From contig NZ_JANBWE010000001.1 in assembly GCF_024259515.1 (NCBI RefSeq), positions 248,001 through 312,000 of the forward strand: a stretch of 64,000 nt of DNA, read 5' to 3'. The notes beneath the pieces are model-generated. The model was not told where the DNA came from, did not search any database, and worked only from the letters and a program-made list of their open reading frames with translations. This document shows, in pieces, positions 50,717 to 60,554 of the stretch. Each line of letters opens with the position of its first letter. The stretch's first letter is position 1. A program made the translations under genes and the position numbers. Origin of the DNA: Salirhabdus salicampi (GTDB lineage: Bacteria; Bacillota; Bacilli; Bacillales; Alkalibacillaceae).

Positions 50717-50746
50717 TTGTCCAATTTTGGTGAGTTATCGTATAAT
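50717..50746 (+). promoter_or_regulatory. Likely pbpF promoter
   Basis: TTGTCC (50717-50722), 18-base spacer, TATAAT (50741-50746), 40 bases upstream of the pbpF TTG start. Confidence 0.6.
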
Positions 50747-50786
50747 ATTGGTATTATGTTTGAATAGCATCTGTGGGGTGTAGCTT

Positions 50787-52943
50787 TTGAAAAAGTTTCT
50801 TATTCAATTTCTTCGTGACCGCCCAATTTTAAAGTGGGCTTCTATTATAGTTGTTACTTTACTTTTTTTTAGTATAAGTGGATATTTTGCGATTCTTTTA
50901 GGTGGAAAATCAGTTGTTGATGAGAAAAGTTTTGTCTTTTCTCAGTCGACCGTTATACAAACTGCAGAAGGAGATGTAGTTGCAAAAATATACGATGAAA
51001 ATCGGAAATTTGTTCCAATCGAGATGATACCTGAACATGTTCAAAATGCGTTTATTGCGATAGAAGATAATCGATTCTATGAACATGCCGGTGTCGATTT
51101 TATTGGCGTGCTCCGGGCGGTTTACCGAGACATCGTAGCGTTTGATAAAGTGCAAGGCGGGAGTACGATTACACAACAGTTAATCAAAAATCATTTTTTA
51201 TCAAGTGAAAAAACGGTAATGCGTAAGTCGAAGGAAGCGATGGGCGCAATTTATTTAGAGCGAAAATTAAGTAAAAAGAAGATATTAGAATATTATTTAA
51301 ATGAAATTTACTTTGGGCATGGGGCTTATGGGATTGAAGAAGCAGCACAACTATATTTTAGTAAATCGGTGCAAAATTTAACGATTTCGGAAGGAGCCCT
51401 ACTTGCCGCTCTACCGAAGGCACCAAATACGTATTCACCGATTACAAACAACGACCAGGCTTTACAACGTAGAAATATCGTTTTAAGACGCATGCAAGCT
51501 TTAGGGATGATTGATGCTGAAACATCTGTTTCGATGCAAGGTCGTACTTTAGGGGTTAATTATAGCAAAACAATAGACCGCCCATGGCTTGATACTTATA
51601 TAGATATTGTGCTGCAAGAGGCAGAAGAAAAATATCACATAAGTAAGGCTGAATTATATCGGGGTGGTTATGAGGTAGTTACAGCTATTGACCCTTTTAT
51701 ACAAGAAACTGCATATGAAGCGTTTCAAAACGACGAATATTTTCAAGGATCTCAACCTAATATTGAAGGGGCGTTTGTTTTATTAGATCAAAATGCAGGT
51801 TCAATTGTTGCTGCTGTTGGAGGTAGACAGTATAAGAGAGGGGACTTAAACCGGGTATTTGTGAAAAGGCAGCCAGGATCAGTAATAAAGCCCTTAATTG
51901 TTTATGGACCTGCTCTGGAACTTAATAGATACTCACCGTATTCATTGTTACAAGATCATAAAACATCATATGGTGATTATACTCCAAAAAACTATGATGA
52001 TAGATACGATGGAGAAGTAACAATGTATGATGCACTAGTTACATCGAAAAATGCCCCGGCAGTTTGGCTACTGAATGAGATTGGAATCACCCATGGTAAG
52101 AAGTACTTTCAGAGGATGGGAATTGAATTGCCTGATAAAGGATTGGCTGTCGCACTTGGGGGATTAGAAGAAGGACTAACACCATTAGAAATTGTTCTAG
52201 GATACCGTGCTCTCTCGAATAATGGTGTAACCGAAGAGCCATATTCAATTATTGCTATAAAAGATCGTAATGGTTCTTATGTAGGAAAAGCGACTAAGAC
52301 GAATACACGGGTGTTTAATCCCCAGACGGCTTGGTATATGACAAAAATGTTACAAGCGGTTGTAAAGGAAGGAACAGGCCGTGAAGGAGAATTTAACAAA
52401 GCTTTAGCTGGAAAAACAGGGTCAACGCAACATCCATCACAAGATGGATATAAGGATGTTTGGTTTGCAGGTTATACACCTGCATATGTTGGTGCCATTT
52501 GGATGGGGTATGACCGAACAGATGAAAATCATTACTTAACACGTGGTAGTGGTGTTCCTACACGATTGTTTAAAGATATATTATCAAAGGTGGATAAACA
52601 GAAATCTTTAGATAAAGCGTTTCTGAAACCAACGGAGGTAAAGGAACTTCCGGATCCAGTTCAGTTGCCAATCATAACAGATTTAACAGCTAAACGGACA
52701 TTCAGTTTATTCTCCGGAATATCGGTTCAATTGTCTTGGTCTGGGTCCAGTGATGAACGGATTATCTATCGAGTCTATGAAGAAAAAGCAGGACAGGATC
52801 GTGTAGTTGGTCAAGTAATCGGCGAGTCTTTGTTGATTGATAATGAAATTGGCATATTGGATGTGCCAACCTATTATGTTATACCTTACAATCCGTATAC
52901 AAACAAGGCGGGAGAAACCTCCAACCGGGTCAAAGTTCAGTAA
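50787..52943 (+). CDS. pbpF: Class A penicillin-binding protein (PbpF-like)
   Basis: 718 residues from a TTG start (GTGGGGTG upstream), almost the length of B. subtilis PbpF. One membrane anchor (~18-40), glycosyltransferase-51 domain with 'AIEDNRFYEHAGVDFIGV' (catalytic Glu), 'GGSTITQQLIKN' and 'RKSKEAMGAIYLERKLSKKKILEYYLNEIYFG', then a transpeptidase with SxxK 'GSVIKP', SxN 'SKN' and 'KTGST'. Polymerises and cross-links peptidoglycan. Precedes hemE as in B. subtilis. Confidence 0.94.
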   Translation: MKKFLIQFLRDRPILKWASIIVVTLLFFSISGYFAILLGGKSVVDEKSFVFSQSTVIQTAEGDVVAKIYDENRKFVPIEMIPEHVQNAFIAIEDNRFYEHAGVDFIGVLRAVYRDIVAFDKVQGGSTITQQLIKNHFLSSEKTVMRKSKEAMGAIYLERKLSKKKILEYYLNEIYFGHGAYGIEEAAQLYFSKSVQNLTISEGALLAALPKAPNTYSPITNNDQALQRRNIVLRRMQALGMIDAETSVSMQGRTLGVNYSKTIDRPWLDTYIDIVLQEAEEKYHISKAELYRGGYEVVTAIDPFIQETAYEAFQNDEYFQGSQPNIEGAFVLLDQNAGSIVAAVGGRQYKRGDLNRVFVKRQPGSVIKPLIVYGPALELNRYSPYSLLQDHKTSYGDYTPKNYDDRYDGEVTMYDALVTSKNAPAVWLLNEIGITHGKKYFQRMGIELPDKGLAVALGGLEEGLTPLEIVLGYRALSNNGVTEEPYSIIAIKDRNGSYVGKATKTNTRVFNPQTAWYMTKMLQAVVKEGTGREGEFNKALAGKTGSTQHPSQDGYKDVWFAGYTPAYVGAIWMGYDRTDENHYLTRGSGVPTRLFKDILSKVDKQKSLDKAFLKPTEVKELPDPVQLPIITDLTAKRTFSLFSGISVQLSWSGSSDERIIYRVYEEKAGQDRVVGQVIGESLLIDNEIGILDVPTYYVIPYNPYTNKAGETSNRVKVQ

Positions 52944-53048
52944 AGGTAAGAAAATTTCGTGACAATATATCTTCCAGAGTATACATGACATAGGTTTTCG
53001 TTTATATTGGTAATGGACAAAATTCGGAGAAATTAAAGGGTGAAAATC

Positions 53049-54080
53049 ATGAATACATTTAACGATACGATTTTAAAAGCATATCGTGGGGAATCCACTT
53101 CATATATCCCGGCATGGTATATGAGACAAGCAGGCAGATCACAACCGGAATATCGAAAACTGAAAGAGAAATACTCGTTATTTGAAATCACACATCAACC
53201 GGAGCTATGTGCATATGTTACGAAACTACCTGTTGATCAATATAACGTAGATGCAGCTATTTTGTATAAAGATATTATGTCGCCACTTCCCGGAATTGGT
53301 GTAGATGTTGAAATCAAATCAGGAATTGGTCCTGTTATTGACCAACCAATCCGTTCTAAAGCAGATGTCCACAAGTTAGGAGAGCTTGACCCTGAAAGAG
53401 ACATTCCATATATTTTGGAAACGATTAAACTGTTAACGGATGAACAATTAAATGTACCGTTAATTGGCTTTAGTGGTGCTCCTTTTACACTTGCAAGCTA
53501 CATGATTGAAGGTGGCCCATCTAAAAATTATAATAAAACAAAAGCACTAATGTACAGTGAGCCACAAACATGGTTTGCTTTAATGGACAAGTTGGAACAA
53601 ATGATTATTCGTTATGTCAAAGCACAAATTCAAGCAGGTGTTAAAGTAATACAAATCTTTGACTCTTGGATTGGTGCTTTGAATGCTGCAGATTATCGGA
53701 CGTTTATAAAACCAACGATGAATCGAATTTTTGCCGCACTTAAGGAAGAAGAGGTAGTGTCAATCATGTTTGGAGTAGGAACTGGACACTTACTTCAAGA
53801 GTGGAATGACTTACCTGTCGATGTTATTGGTTTAGATTGGCGAACTTCGATTGAAGAAGCAAGAAAAATGGGAATTACGAAAACATTACAAGGGAACCTG
53901 GATCCGGCTATATTATTAGCAGATTGGCCAACGATTGAAACACGGATGAAAGACATTTTAGATCAAGGTATGAACAATCCTGGCTATGTTTTTAATTTAG
54001 GTCACGGGATCTTCCCAGATATTAAACCAGAAACATTGAAAAAACTGACAAACTTTATTCACACATATACTCAGAAATAA
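53049..54080 (+). CDS. hemE: Uroporphyrinogen III decarboxylase
   Basis: 343 residues, start ATG-53049 (AAAGGG 8 bases upstream). Signature '[28 protein letters not shown]' and '[17 protein letters not shown]' are intact, with the catalytic Asp region '[17 protein letters not shown]'. It converts uroporphyrinogen III to coproporphyrinogen III in the cytosol. First of the three adjacent haem genes. Confidence 0.95.
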   Translation: MNTFNDTILKAYRGESTSYIPAWYMRQAGRSQPEYRKLKEKYSLFEITHQPELCAYVTKLPVDQYNVDAAILYKDIMSPLPGIGVDVEIKSGIGPVIDQPIRSKADVHKLGELDPERDIPYILETIKLLTDEQLNVPLIGFSGAPFTLASYMIEGGPSKNYNKTKALMYSEPQTWFALMDKLEQMIIRYVKAQIQAGVKVIQIFDSWIGALNAADYRTFIKPTMNRIFAALKEEEVVSIMFGVGTGHLLQEWNDLPVDVIGLDWRTSIEEARKMGITKTLQGNLDPAILLADWPTIETRMKDILDQGMNNPGYVFNLGHGIFPDIKPETLKKLTNFIHTYTQK

Positions 54081-54098
54081 ACAAGTGAGGTGTTGGCG

Positions 54099-55037
54099 AT
54101 GGGGAAAAAGAAGATGGGATTACTTGTTATGGCTTACGGAACGCCGTACAAAGAGTCTGATTTAGAGCGTTATTATACACATATCCGTCATGGTCGTAAA
54201 CCTACCCCTGAAATGTTAGAAGATTTGCGGAGTCGGTATAATGCGATTGGTGGTATTTCACCATTAGCGAAAATTACAAAAGAACAGGCACAAGCATTAG
54301 AGGACGAATTAAATGAAAGTCAAGATGAGATAGAGTTTAAAGCATATTTAGGTTTAAAACATATTGATCCATATATTGAAGATGCAGTTGAGCAAATGGC
54401 CCAAGACGGAATTGAAGAAGCAGTAAGCCTGGTTTTAGCCCCTCACTACTCGACTTTTAGTGTTAAATCATATAACGGTCGTGCAAAGGAAGAAGCTGCA
54501 AAACACGGTAGACCGAACATTTATGCAGTGAATAGTTGGTATGATGAGCCTGGATTTATTGATTATTGGGTTAACGCCATTCAAAAGGTATATAACAATA
54601 TGCCAAATGAGGAAAAGAATGAATCGGTTCTTGTAGTATCCGCTCACAGTCTGCCTGAAAAAATTATTCAACATGGTGACCCTTATCCAGAACAGTTGCA
54701 AACAACAGCAGATCTCATTGCGAAACAAGCTGGTTTATCTGAATACGCAGTCGGCTGGCAAAGTGAAGGAAACACACCTGACCCATGGCTTGGACCAGAT
54801 GTTCAAGATTTAACAAAAGATTTATATGAAGAAAAAGGTTATAAAGCTTTTGTATATGCCCCAGTAGGATTTGTGTCAGATCATTTAGAAGTTCTCTATG
54901 ATAACGATTATGAGTGTAAAGTAGTTTGTGATGAGATTGGGGCAAGTTATTATCGTCCAGAAATGCCAAACACACACCCAGATTTTATCCGAACGTTAGC
55001 AAACGTCGTGTTAAAAGAAGCGAAAAGCGGGGCTTAG
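54099..55037 (+). CDS. hemH: Coproporphyrin ferrochelatase
   Basis: 312 residues from ATG-54099 after GTGAGGTG. Monofunctional soluble Firmicute type: active-site His in '[10 protein letters not shown]' and Glu in '[16 protein letters not shown]' are present; no Fe-S cluster extension. In the coproporphyrin-dependent route of Firmicutes it inserts Fe2+ into coproporphyrin III. It lies 18 bases after hemE. Confidence 0.95.
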   Translation: MGKKKMGLLVMAYGTPYKESDLERYYTHIRHGRKPTPEMLEDLRSRYNAIGGISPLAKITKEQAQALEDELNESQDEIEFKAYLGLKHIDPYIEDAVEQMAQDGIEEAVSLVLAPHYSTFSVKSYNGRAKEEAAKHGRPNIYAVNSWYDEPGFIDYWVNAIQKVYNNMPNEEKNESVLVVSAHSLPEKIIQHGDPYPEQLQTTADLIAKQAGLSEYAVGWQSEGNTPDPWLGPDVQDLTKDLYEEKGYKAFVYAPVGFVSDHLEVLYDNDYECKVVCDEIGASYYRPEMPNTHPDFIRTLANVVLKEAKSGA

Positions 55038-55038
55038 C

Positions 55039-56451
55039 ATGAATGAACAACGTAAGCGAATTGTCATTATAGGTGGCGGCATTACAGGATTGTCCGCTGC
55101 TTATTACCTACAAAAAGAGATAAAAGAAAAGAACTTACCCTATGATGTCATGCTTATTGAGGCGAACGAACATTTAGGGGGCAAGATCGATACAGTACAT
55201 AAGGATGGGTATGTTATCGAGCGGGGACCTGACTCCTTTCTGGAACGCAAGCAAAGTGCAGCGCAACTTGTAAAAGATGTTGGGTTAGAAGATGACTTAG
55301 TACGAAATGCGACTGGACAGGCATACATTTTGCTAAAAGAGAAACTCCATCCAATTCCACAAGGTTCATTTATGGGAATTCCAACGTCTGTAAAACCCTT
55401 TCTTTTTTCAAATTTATTTTCGTGGAAGGGGAAACTTCGGGCTGGCGGTGATTTCTTTTTACCGAAAAGTCAACCGCAAGATGACCAGTCATTAGGTCTC
55501 TTTTTTAGAAGACGACTCGGTGATGAAATTGTGGAAAATTTAATTGAACCATTATTATCCGGGATATATGCTGGTGATATCGACCGTTTGAGTTTGATGG
55601 CTACGTTCCCTAACTTTTATAATTTGGAGCAGGAATACGGAAGCTTAATTAAAGGACTAAACAAAACAGTACCAAAAAAAGCAAAATCTCAAAAAAAGAA
55701 AGGGGTCTTTTTAACATTAAAGTCGGGTTTATCCTCTCTGGTGTCCCAACTTGAAGATGAACTGAAGAAAAGTCCCTTTGTTACAGTTCATAAACAATCT
55801 GTTGTACAACATATTACGAAAGAGCATGATAAATATCGAATTACCGTCAAAGGGAAGGAAGAAACGATTGCTCACTCGATTGTGCTAGCAACTCCTCACT
55901 TCGTAACCCAGAAAATATTAAGTCAATATGACTTCTTAAAAACGTATAAAGAAATGCCAGCTACATCTGTTGCTAATGTAGTGTTAGGCTTTAACAAACA
56001 AGATATCCCGAACATGATGGATGGTACAGGGTTTGTTGTTTCACGAAATAGTAACCATCGAATTACAGCCTGTACGTGGACACATAAAAAGTGGCCACAC
56101 ACAACACCAGATGGACAAATTATGCTTCGCAGTTATGTAGGAAAGCCGAGTGATCAGGAGATTGTTCATTTATCTGATGATGAAATTGAAACAATTGTAA
56201 GGGAAGACTTAAAAAATGTCATGAATATTGATGCTAATCCTTCGTTCTCTTTGGTAACCCGTTGGAAACAAGCAATGCCACAATATATAGTTGGTCATAA
56301 GGAACGGGTGGAGGATACTAAGAATCATATGAAGGAATATTTACCGGGAGTCTTTTTAGCCGGCAGCTCATATGAGGGAATCGGAATTCCAGACTGCATA
56401 AATCAAGGAATCGGTGCGAAAGAGGATGCACTTTCCTTTTTAAATAAGTAA
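55039..56451 (+). CDS. hemY: Coproporphyrinogen III oxidase (HemY/CgoX type)
   Basis: 470 residues, starting one base after the hemH stop. N-terminal FAD dinucleotide motif 'IVIIGGGITGLSAAYYLQ', 'ERGPDSFLERKQSA' and C-terminal 'GVFLAGSSYEGIGIPDCINQGIGAKE'. Historically named protoporphyrinogen oxidase; in Firmicutes it oxidises coproporphyrinogen III to coproporphyrin III using oxygen. Last gene of the hemEHY operon; HemQ is not in the window. Confidence 0.94.
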   Translation: MNEQRKRIVIIGGGITGLSAAYYLQKEIKEKNLPYDVMLIEANEHLGGKIDTVHKDGYVIERGPDSFLERKQSAAQLVKDVGLEDDLVRNATGQAYILLKEKLHPIPQGSFMGIPTSVKPFLFSNLFSWKGKLRAGGDFFLPKSQPQDDQSLGLFFRRRLGDEIVENLIEPLLSGIYAGDIDRLSLMATFPNFYNLEQEYGSLIKGLNKTVPKKAKSQKKKGVFLTLKSGLSSLVSQLEDELKKSPFVTVHKQSVVQHITKEHDKYRITVKGKEETIAHSIVLATPHFVTQKILSQYDFLKTYKEMPATSVANVVLGFNKQDIPNMMDGTGFVVSRNSNHRITACTWTHKKWPHTTPDGQIMLRSYVGKPSDQEIVHLSDDEIETIVREDLKNVMNIDANPSFSLVTRWKQAMPQYIVGHKERVEDTKNHMKEYLPGVFLAGSSYEGIGIPDCINQGIGAKEDALSFLNK

Positions 56452-56460
56452 CAAAAAATT

Positions 56461-56492
56461 GAGAGCAGTTCATCTAGAACTGCTCCCTTTTC
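56461..56492. terminator. Terminator shared by hemY and yhfH
   Basis: GAGCAGTTC (56463-56471), 5-base loop, GAACTGCTC (56477-56485), then CCTTTT rightward and TCAATTTTTTG leftward. Confidence 0.85.
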
Positions 56493-56495
56493 ATA

Positions 56496-56630
56496 TCATC
56501 GAGCGGGATGATCACAATTATCGCAAATGTTGCCATAACAATCTGCTTTTTCCTCTATTCGTTCTCCACATTTTGTGCATGACTTTGTTGGCAAATTTCG
56601 AAAAAACTCCATTACGCTAGTTGAAACCAT
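56496..56630 (-). CDS. yhfH: YhfH-family zinc-ribbon-like peptide
   Basis: 44 residues, found by hand with GGAGGG 5 bases upstream of ATG-56630. 'SVMEFFRNLPTKSCTKCGERIEEKADCYGNICDNCD' matches the YhfH pattern of B. subtilis (a membrane-proximal helix then C-x2-C...C...C-x2-C), and the position between hemY and yhfI is the same. Four-Cys zinc binding is likely; function unknown. Confidence 0.85.
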   Translation of the reverse strand: MVSTSVMEFFRNLPTKSCTKCGERIEEKADCYGNICDNCDHPAR

Positions 56631-56744
56631 CTGATCCCTCCGTTTATAAATGTTTGTTTTGTTACTTTTATTGTATTATAACAAAGGTTAAATGATTACA
56701 TACTGTTTTATAACAATTTTATTTTTTAGGAGGTTACTTTTCGA

Positions 56745-57476
56745 ATGAAAGTTACAGTAATCGGCTATTGGGGTGCATACCCGCAGGTAGAAAGGGCTAC
56801 GTCTAGTTATTTATTAGAATGTGATGGCTTTACTTGTTTACTTGATTGTGGAAGTGGAGTGTTATCACGACTGCAAAAGTATAAATCTATTTCTGACTTA
56901 GATGCCATTGTGTTATCACACTATCACCATGATCACATTGCAGATGTTGGTTCACTTCAATACGCTTTTCTGATTGATAACCTTTTACATCAACGTAACA
57001 GAACATGGCCTATATACGGACATCATGAAAATGAAGAGCGGTTTCAGTCATTATTCCATACCGCCACAGAAGGGAAAGCGTATAAAGCTGGTGATGTGAT
57101 GACAATAGGTCCATTTCAGTTTCAATTTCTAAAAACCGTTCATCCTGTCCCATGCTATGCGATGAAAATTACCGACGGAAAGAGTACAATAGTATATACA
57201 GCGGATACAAGTTTCTTTGAGGATTTAATTCCCTTTTGTCAAAACGCTGATTTACTCATAGCTGAGTCAAGCTTCTATAAAGGGATGGATAGTACAAGTG
57301 CAGGACATATGACAAGTGATGAATGTGGAAAAATTGCGAATCGGGCAAGTGTACGCGAACTTTGGCTAACACACCTACCGCATTTCGGGAATGTGAGTGA
57401 ATTGAAGCGGGAGGCTTCAGAAGAATATGACGGTAAAATATATCTAGCTGATGAGGGTTTGTCATGGGAAGCTTAA
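56745..57476 (+). CDS. yhfI: Metallo-beta-lactamase-fold hydrolase (YhfI-like)
   Basis: 243 residues, AGGAGG upstream. Metal-binding 'SHYHHDHIADVG' (H-x-H-x-D-H), further His in 'TVHPVPCYAM', Asp in 'VYTADTSFFED' and His in 'LWLTHLPHFGNV'. 'SAGHMTSDECGKIANRA' is the RNase Z-like segment. Likely a cytosolic phosphodiesterase; the substrate is not known. Same neighbours as in B. subtilis. Confidence 0.9.
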   Translation: MKVTVIGYWGAYPQVERATSSYLLECDGFTCLLDCGSGVLSRLQKYKSISDLDAIVLSHYHHDHIADVGSLQYAFLIDNLLHQRNRTWPIYGHHENEERFQSLFHTATEGKAYKAGDVMTIGPFQFQFLKTVHPVPCYAMKITDGKSTIVYTADTSFFEDLIPFCQNADLLIAESSFYKGMDSTSAGHMTSDECGKIANRASVRELWLTHLPHFGNVSELKREASEEYDGKIYLADEGLSWEA

Positions 57477-57551
57477 CTGTAGAGAACGAGCCTTTTGCTT
57501 TATGTTACAGAACTCGTTAAGATAATAATTAGAATAAAGGAGGATGTATGG

Positions 57552-58562
57552 ATGACAATGTTATTTATTGATAATGAAGGAATTACTGATCCGCGGATTA
57601 ATTTAGCAATTGAAGAATATGCACTGAAAAACTTAGATATTGAAGACGGAAATACATATTTGCTATTTTACATAAACAAACCGTCCATTATTATAGGAAA
57701 AAACCAAAACACAATAGAGGAAATTAATACAGACTACGTTGACGAGCGAGGAATACATGTTGTCCGCCGTCTTTCAGGTGGAGGAGCTGTTTATCACGAT
57801 CTTGGAAACTTAAACTTTAGCTTCCTGACGAAAGATGATGGAGACAGTTTTAGTAACTTTGCAAAATTTACGAAACCAGTGACGGACGCACTACAAAAAT
57901 TGGGAATCAATGCTGAGTTATCAGGGAGAAATGACATTTTAGTAAATGGAAGAAAAATATCAGGGAATGCACAATTTTCGACAAGAGGAAGAATGTTTAG
58001 TCATGGCACCTTAATGTTTGATTCCGAAATTGAACACGTTGTCTCTGCCTTAAAAGTAAAATCGGAGAAAATTAAATCTAAGGGAATTAAATCAATTCGT
58101 AGTCGGGTCGCAAATATCTCTGAATTTTTAACAGAAGACCTTAGTATGGAAGAGTTTAAAAACATGCTTCTTCGCTTCATTTTTGATGTTGAGTCTGCAG
58201 AAGATGTTCCAAAGTACAAATTAACCAAAGAGGATTGGGAAAACATCCATAAATTATCTGAAGAACGTTACCAGCAATGGGAGTGGAACTACGGTAAGTC
58301 TCCTAAATTTGATATTCAACATTCAAAACGATTTGAAGGGGCAGGAAGTATTGATGTCCGATTAAATGTTAATAAAGGAGTCATTCAAAATTGTAAAATT
58401 TTTGGAGATTTCTTCGGTGTCGGGGATGTTCATGATATAGAAGAAATCTTGATTGGTACAAGATATGAACGAGATGCAATTAAACAAGCACTAACAGATG
58501 TGAATATAAAACATTACTTCGGCAATGTCGCAAAAGATGATTTCGTTACGTTAGTGTACTAA
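57552..58562 (+). CDS. lplJ: Lipoate-protein ligase
   Basis: 336 residues from ATG-57552 (GGAGG 8 bases upstream; a second ATG two codons on is possible). The lipoate ligase motif 'VVRRLSGGGAVYHDLGNLNFSFL' and 'NDILVNGRKISGNAQFSTRGRMFSHGTLM' are intact, as is the C-terminal LplA domain. It activates free lipoate with ATP and attaches it to 2-oxoacid dehydrogenase and GcvH subunits. Position matches B. subtilis lplJ (yhfJ). Confidence 0.93.
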   Translation: MTMLFIDNEGITDPRINLAIEEYALKNLDIEDGNTYLLFYINKPSIIIGKNQNTIEEINTDYVDERGIHVVRRLSGGGAVYHDLGNLNFSFLTKDDGDSFSNFAKFTKPVTDALQKLGINAELSGRNDILVNGRKISGNAQFSTRGRMFSHGTLMFDSEIEHVVSALKVKSEKIKSKGIKSIRSRVANISEFLTEDLSMEEFKNMLLRFIFDVESAEDVPKYKLTKEDWENIHKLSEERYQQWEWNYGKSPKFDIQHSKRFEGAGSIDVRLNVNKGVIQNCKIFGDFFGVGDVHDIEEILIGTRYERDAIKQALTDVNIKHYFGNVAKDDFVTLVY

Positions 58563-58572
58563 TAGAAAAACT

Positions 58573-58626
58573 GGTCATCTGCTATAAAGATACGACAATC
58601 TTTTTAGGGGAGATGACCTTTTTTTA
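58573..58626 (+). terminator. lplJ terminator
   Basis: GGTCATCT (58573-58580) pairs with AGATGACC (58611-58618); an inner AAAGAT/ATCTTT hairpin sits in the loop; seven T follow. Confidence 0.8.
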
Positions 58627-58638
58627 TTGTATGTTTCA

Positions 58639-58667
58639 TTGTGATGTACAACCTACTATTTTATAAT
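58639..58667 (+). promoter_or_regulatory. lcfB promoter
   Basis: TTGTGA (58639-58644), 17-base spacer, TATAAT (58662-58667), upstream of the FadR-type operator. Confidence 0.7.
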
Positions 58668-58690
58668 TAATATAGAATATTTCTTTAAAA

Positions 58691-58710
58691 ATGAATGATT
58701 ATTCATTCAT
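58691..58710. promoter_or_regulatory. FadR-type operator upstream of lcfB
   Basis: ATGAATGATTATTCATTCAT is a perfect 8-4-8 palindrome and matches the Bacillus FadR (TetR family) consensus TGAATGAMTANTCATTCA. It lies just downstream of the predicted transcription start, where FadR would block elongation until released by long-chain acyl-CoA. Confidence 0.85.
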
Positions 58711-58729
58711 TGTAATGGGAGGGGAATAA

Positions 58730-60271
58730 ATGAATATTTCTGATCAGTTAACAGTAACAACGGAGAAGCAAGCAGATAAAACAGCCTACATTTTTTTAGG
58801 GAAAGAGACATCCTATCGTGACCTAGATGATTCGGTTACAAAGTTTGCATCTAGTTTGAACGAAATGGGTTATGGGAAGGGTGACCACCTAGCCATTGTG
58901 TTAGGAAATAGCCCCCAGTTTGTCATTAGCCTTTATGCATCACTTCGAATTGGAGCAACTGTTATTCCAATCAACCCATTATACACCGCAGATGAGTTAA
59001 CCTATATTATAAACAACGGAGATGTAAAAGGCATTATTACGATGGATGTTCTAGCAGAAAAGTTTGCTCAATTTGATCATGAACTGAATGTAAATCACTA
59101 CATACTGGTGGAAACGAATCCAAATGTAAGTGTTGAAGATTTATCAATTCAGCCGAAAGTTTACTCCTTTTCTACACTTTTACAAAATGGTAGCCCTCAA
59201 CTCGACCGTCCTACTCTTCACGATAATGACACTGCTGTTATTTTATACACCTCAGGTACCACTGGGAAACCGAAAGGTGCTATGTTATCTCACCAAAATA
59301 TTTACTCGAATGCAAAAGATATTGCCGACTATTTAAATATGAATAATCAAGACCGTATTATAGCTGCATTACCGATGTTTCACGTTTTTTGTTTAACGGT
59401 AGCTCTAAATGCTCCGCTAATGAATGGTGGTTCCATATTCATCATGCCAAAGTTCTCCCCAAATGAAGTGTTTGACGCCGCAAGGGATTATAAGGTAACA
59501 ATTTTTGCAGGCGTACCAACCATGTACAATTATTTGTTACAGTATCCTGAAGGAAAGGCAGATGATTTTTCGAATATGCGTTTATGCATATCTGGGGGAG
59601 CTCCAATGCCAGTCGCTTTGTTAAATAATTTTGAAACTAAGTTTCAAGTAATTATTTCAGAGGGGTATGGCTTATCTGAAGCTTCACCTGCGACTTGCTT
59701 TAATCCATTGGACCGCCCACGAAAAGCTGGATCTATTGGTCAAAGCATAACAAATGTTGAAAACAAAGTTGTTGATGCCGAAGGAAATGAAGTTCCGATC
59801 GGTGAAATTGGAGAATTAATTGTGAAAGGACCTAATGTCATGAAAGGTTATTATAAAATGCCAGAAGAAACGAAAGCGACGATTAAAGATGGTTGGTTAT
59901 ATACTGGAGATATGGCCAAGAAAGACGAGGAAGGATATTTTTACATTGTAGATCGAAAAAAAGATTTGATTATTGTAGGTGGATATAATGTATATCCACG
60001 TGAGGTGGAAGAAGTTTTATATGATCATCCATCAATAGCGGAAGTAGCTGTTATCGGAAAGCCGGATCCGAATTTAGGTGAAGTAGTAAACGCTTATGTC
60101 GTTACGAAAGAGGGGGAAACGGTGACGTACGATCAGTTAAGAGTTCATTGTTATAACTTTTTAGCAGAATATAAAGTACCGTCTTCTTTTACCTTTATGG
60201 ATGAACTGCCAAAAAACACTACAGGAAAAATATTAAGAAGGGCCTTAAAAGAACAATTTAACCGATCGTAA
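58730..60271 (+). CDS. lcfB: Long-chain fatty-acid-CoA ligase
   Basis: 513 residues, the length of B. subtilis LcfB (YhfL). AMP-binding signature 'ILYTSGTTGKPKGAMLSH', 'GYGLSEASPATCFN', 'GWLYTGDMAKKDEEGYFYIVDRKKDLIIVGGYNVYP' and the catalytic C-terminal Lys in 'LPKNTTGKILRRAL'. It activates fatty acids to acyl-CoA for beta-oxidation. The operator upstream fits control by FadR. Confidence 0.94.
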   Translation: MNISDQLTVTTEKQADKTAYIFLGKETSYRDLDDSVTKFASSLNEMGYGKGDHLAIVLGNSPQFVISLYASLRIGATVIPINPLYTADELTYIINNGDVKGIITMDVLAEKFAQFDHELNVNHYILVETNPNVSVEDLSIQPKVYSFSTLLQNGSPQLDRPTLHDNDTAVILYTSGTTGKPKGAMLSHQNIYSNAKDIADYLNMNNQDRIIAALPMFHVFCLTVALNAPLMNGGSIFIMPKFSPNEVFDAARDYKVTIFAGVPTMYNYLLQYPEGKADDFSNMRLCISGGAPMPVALLNNFETKFQVIISEGYGLSEASPATCFNPLDRPRKAGSIGQSITNVENKVVDAEGNEVPIGEIGELIVKGPNVMKGYYKMPEETKATIKDGWLYTGDMAKKDEEGYFYIVDRKKDLIIVGGYNVYPREVEEVLYDHPSIAEVAVIGKPDPNLGEVVNAYVVTKEGETVTYDQLRVHCYNFLAEYKVPSSFTFMDELPKNTTGKILRRALKEQFNRS

Positions 60272-60350
60272 TGCGACACAGTCGATTCTCTCTTAACATC
60301 AAACTGATTGATTCCACATAGGTGAGCTTGTGTCATATAAAAATTTTATT

Positions 60351-60392
60351 AAAAGAGCGTAGGATTTGTACTCCTGCGCTCTTTTATTTCTT
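60351..60392 (+). terminator. lcfB terminator
   Basis: AAAAGAGCGTAGGA pairs with TCCTGCGCTCTTTT (one G-T pair), then ATTTCTTT. Confidence 0.8.
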
Positions 60393-60448
60393 TGGTAAAA
60401 TACCACTTTTTACCTAGTATTATTTATCTATCTTATCTGAAATTAGGC

Positions 60449-60477
60449 TTGAAATATTGGGCAATGTTTAATATACT
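60449..60477 (+). promoter_or_regulatory. Promoter of the COG2984-type ABC importer
   Basis: TTGAAA (60449-60454), 17-base spacer, TATACT (60472-60477). The -10 region runs into three imperfect ACTTTAA/ATACTT repeats (60470-60497). Confidence 0.7.
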
Positions 60478-60554
60478 TTAAATACTTTAATACTTAAAAG
60501 CACACACGCATAAAAGCGTTGAAGTTGATTGTCTATTTAAAGGGGGAAAAAGAG

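Noticed and set aside
60393-60554. T-box or other amino-acid leader before the TrpX-like importer
   Set aside because: No TGGNACCGCG sequence and no terminator/antiterminator pair between the promoter and the start codon.
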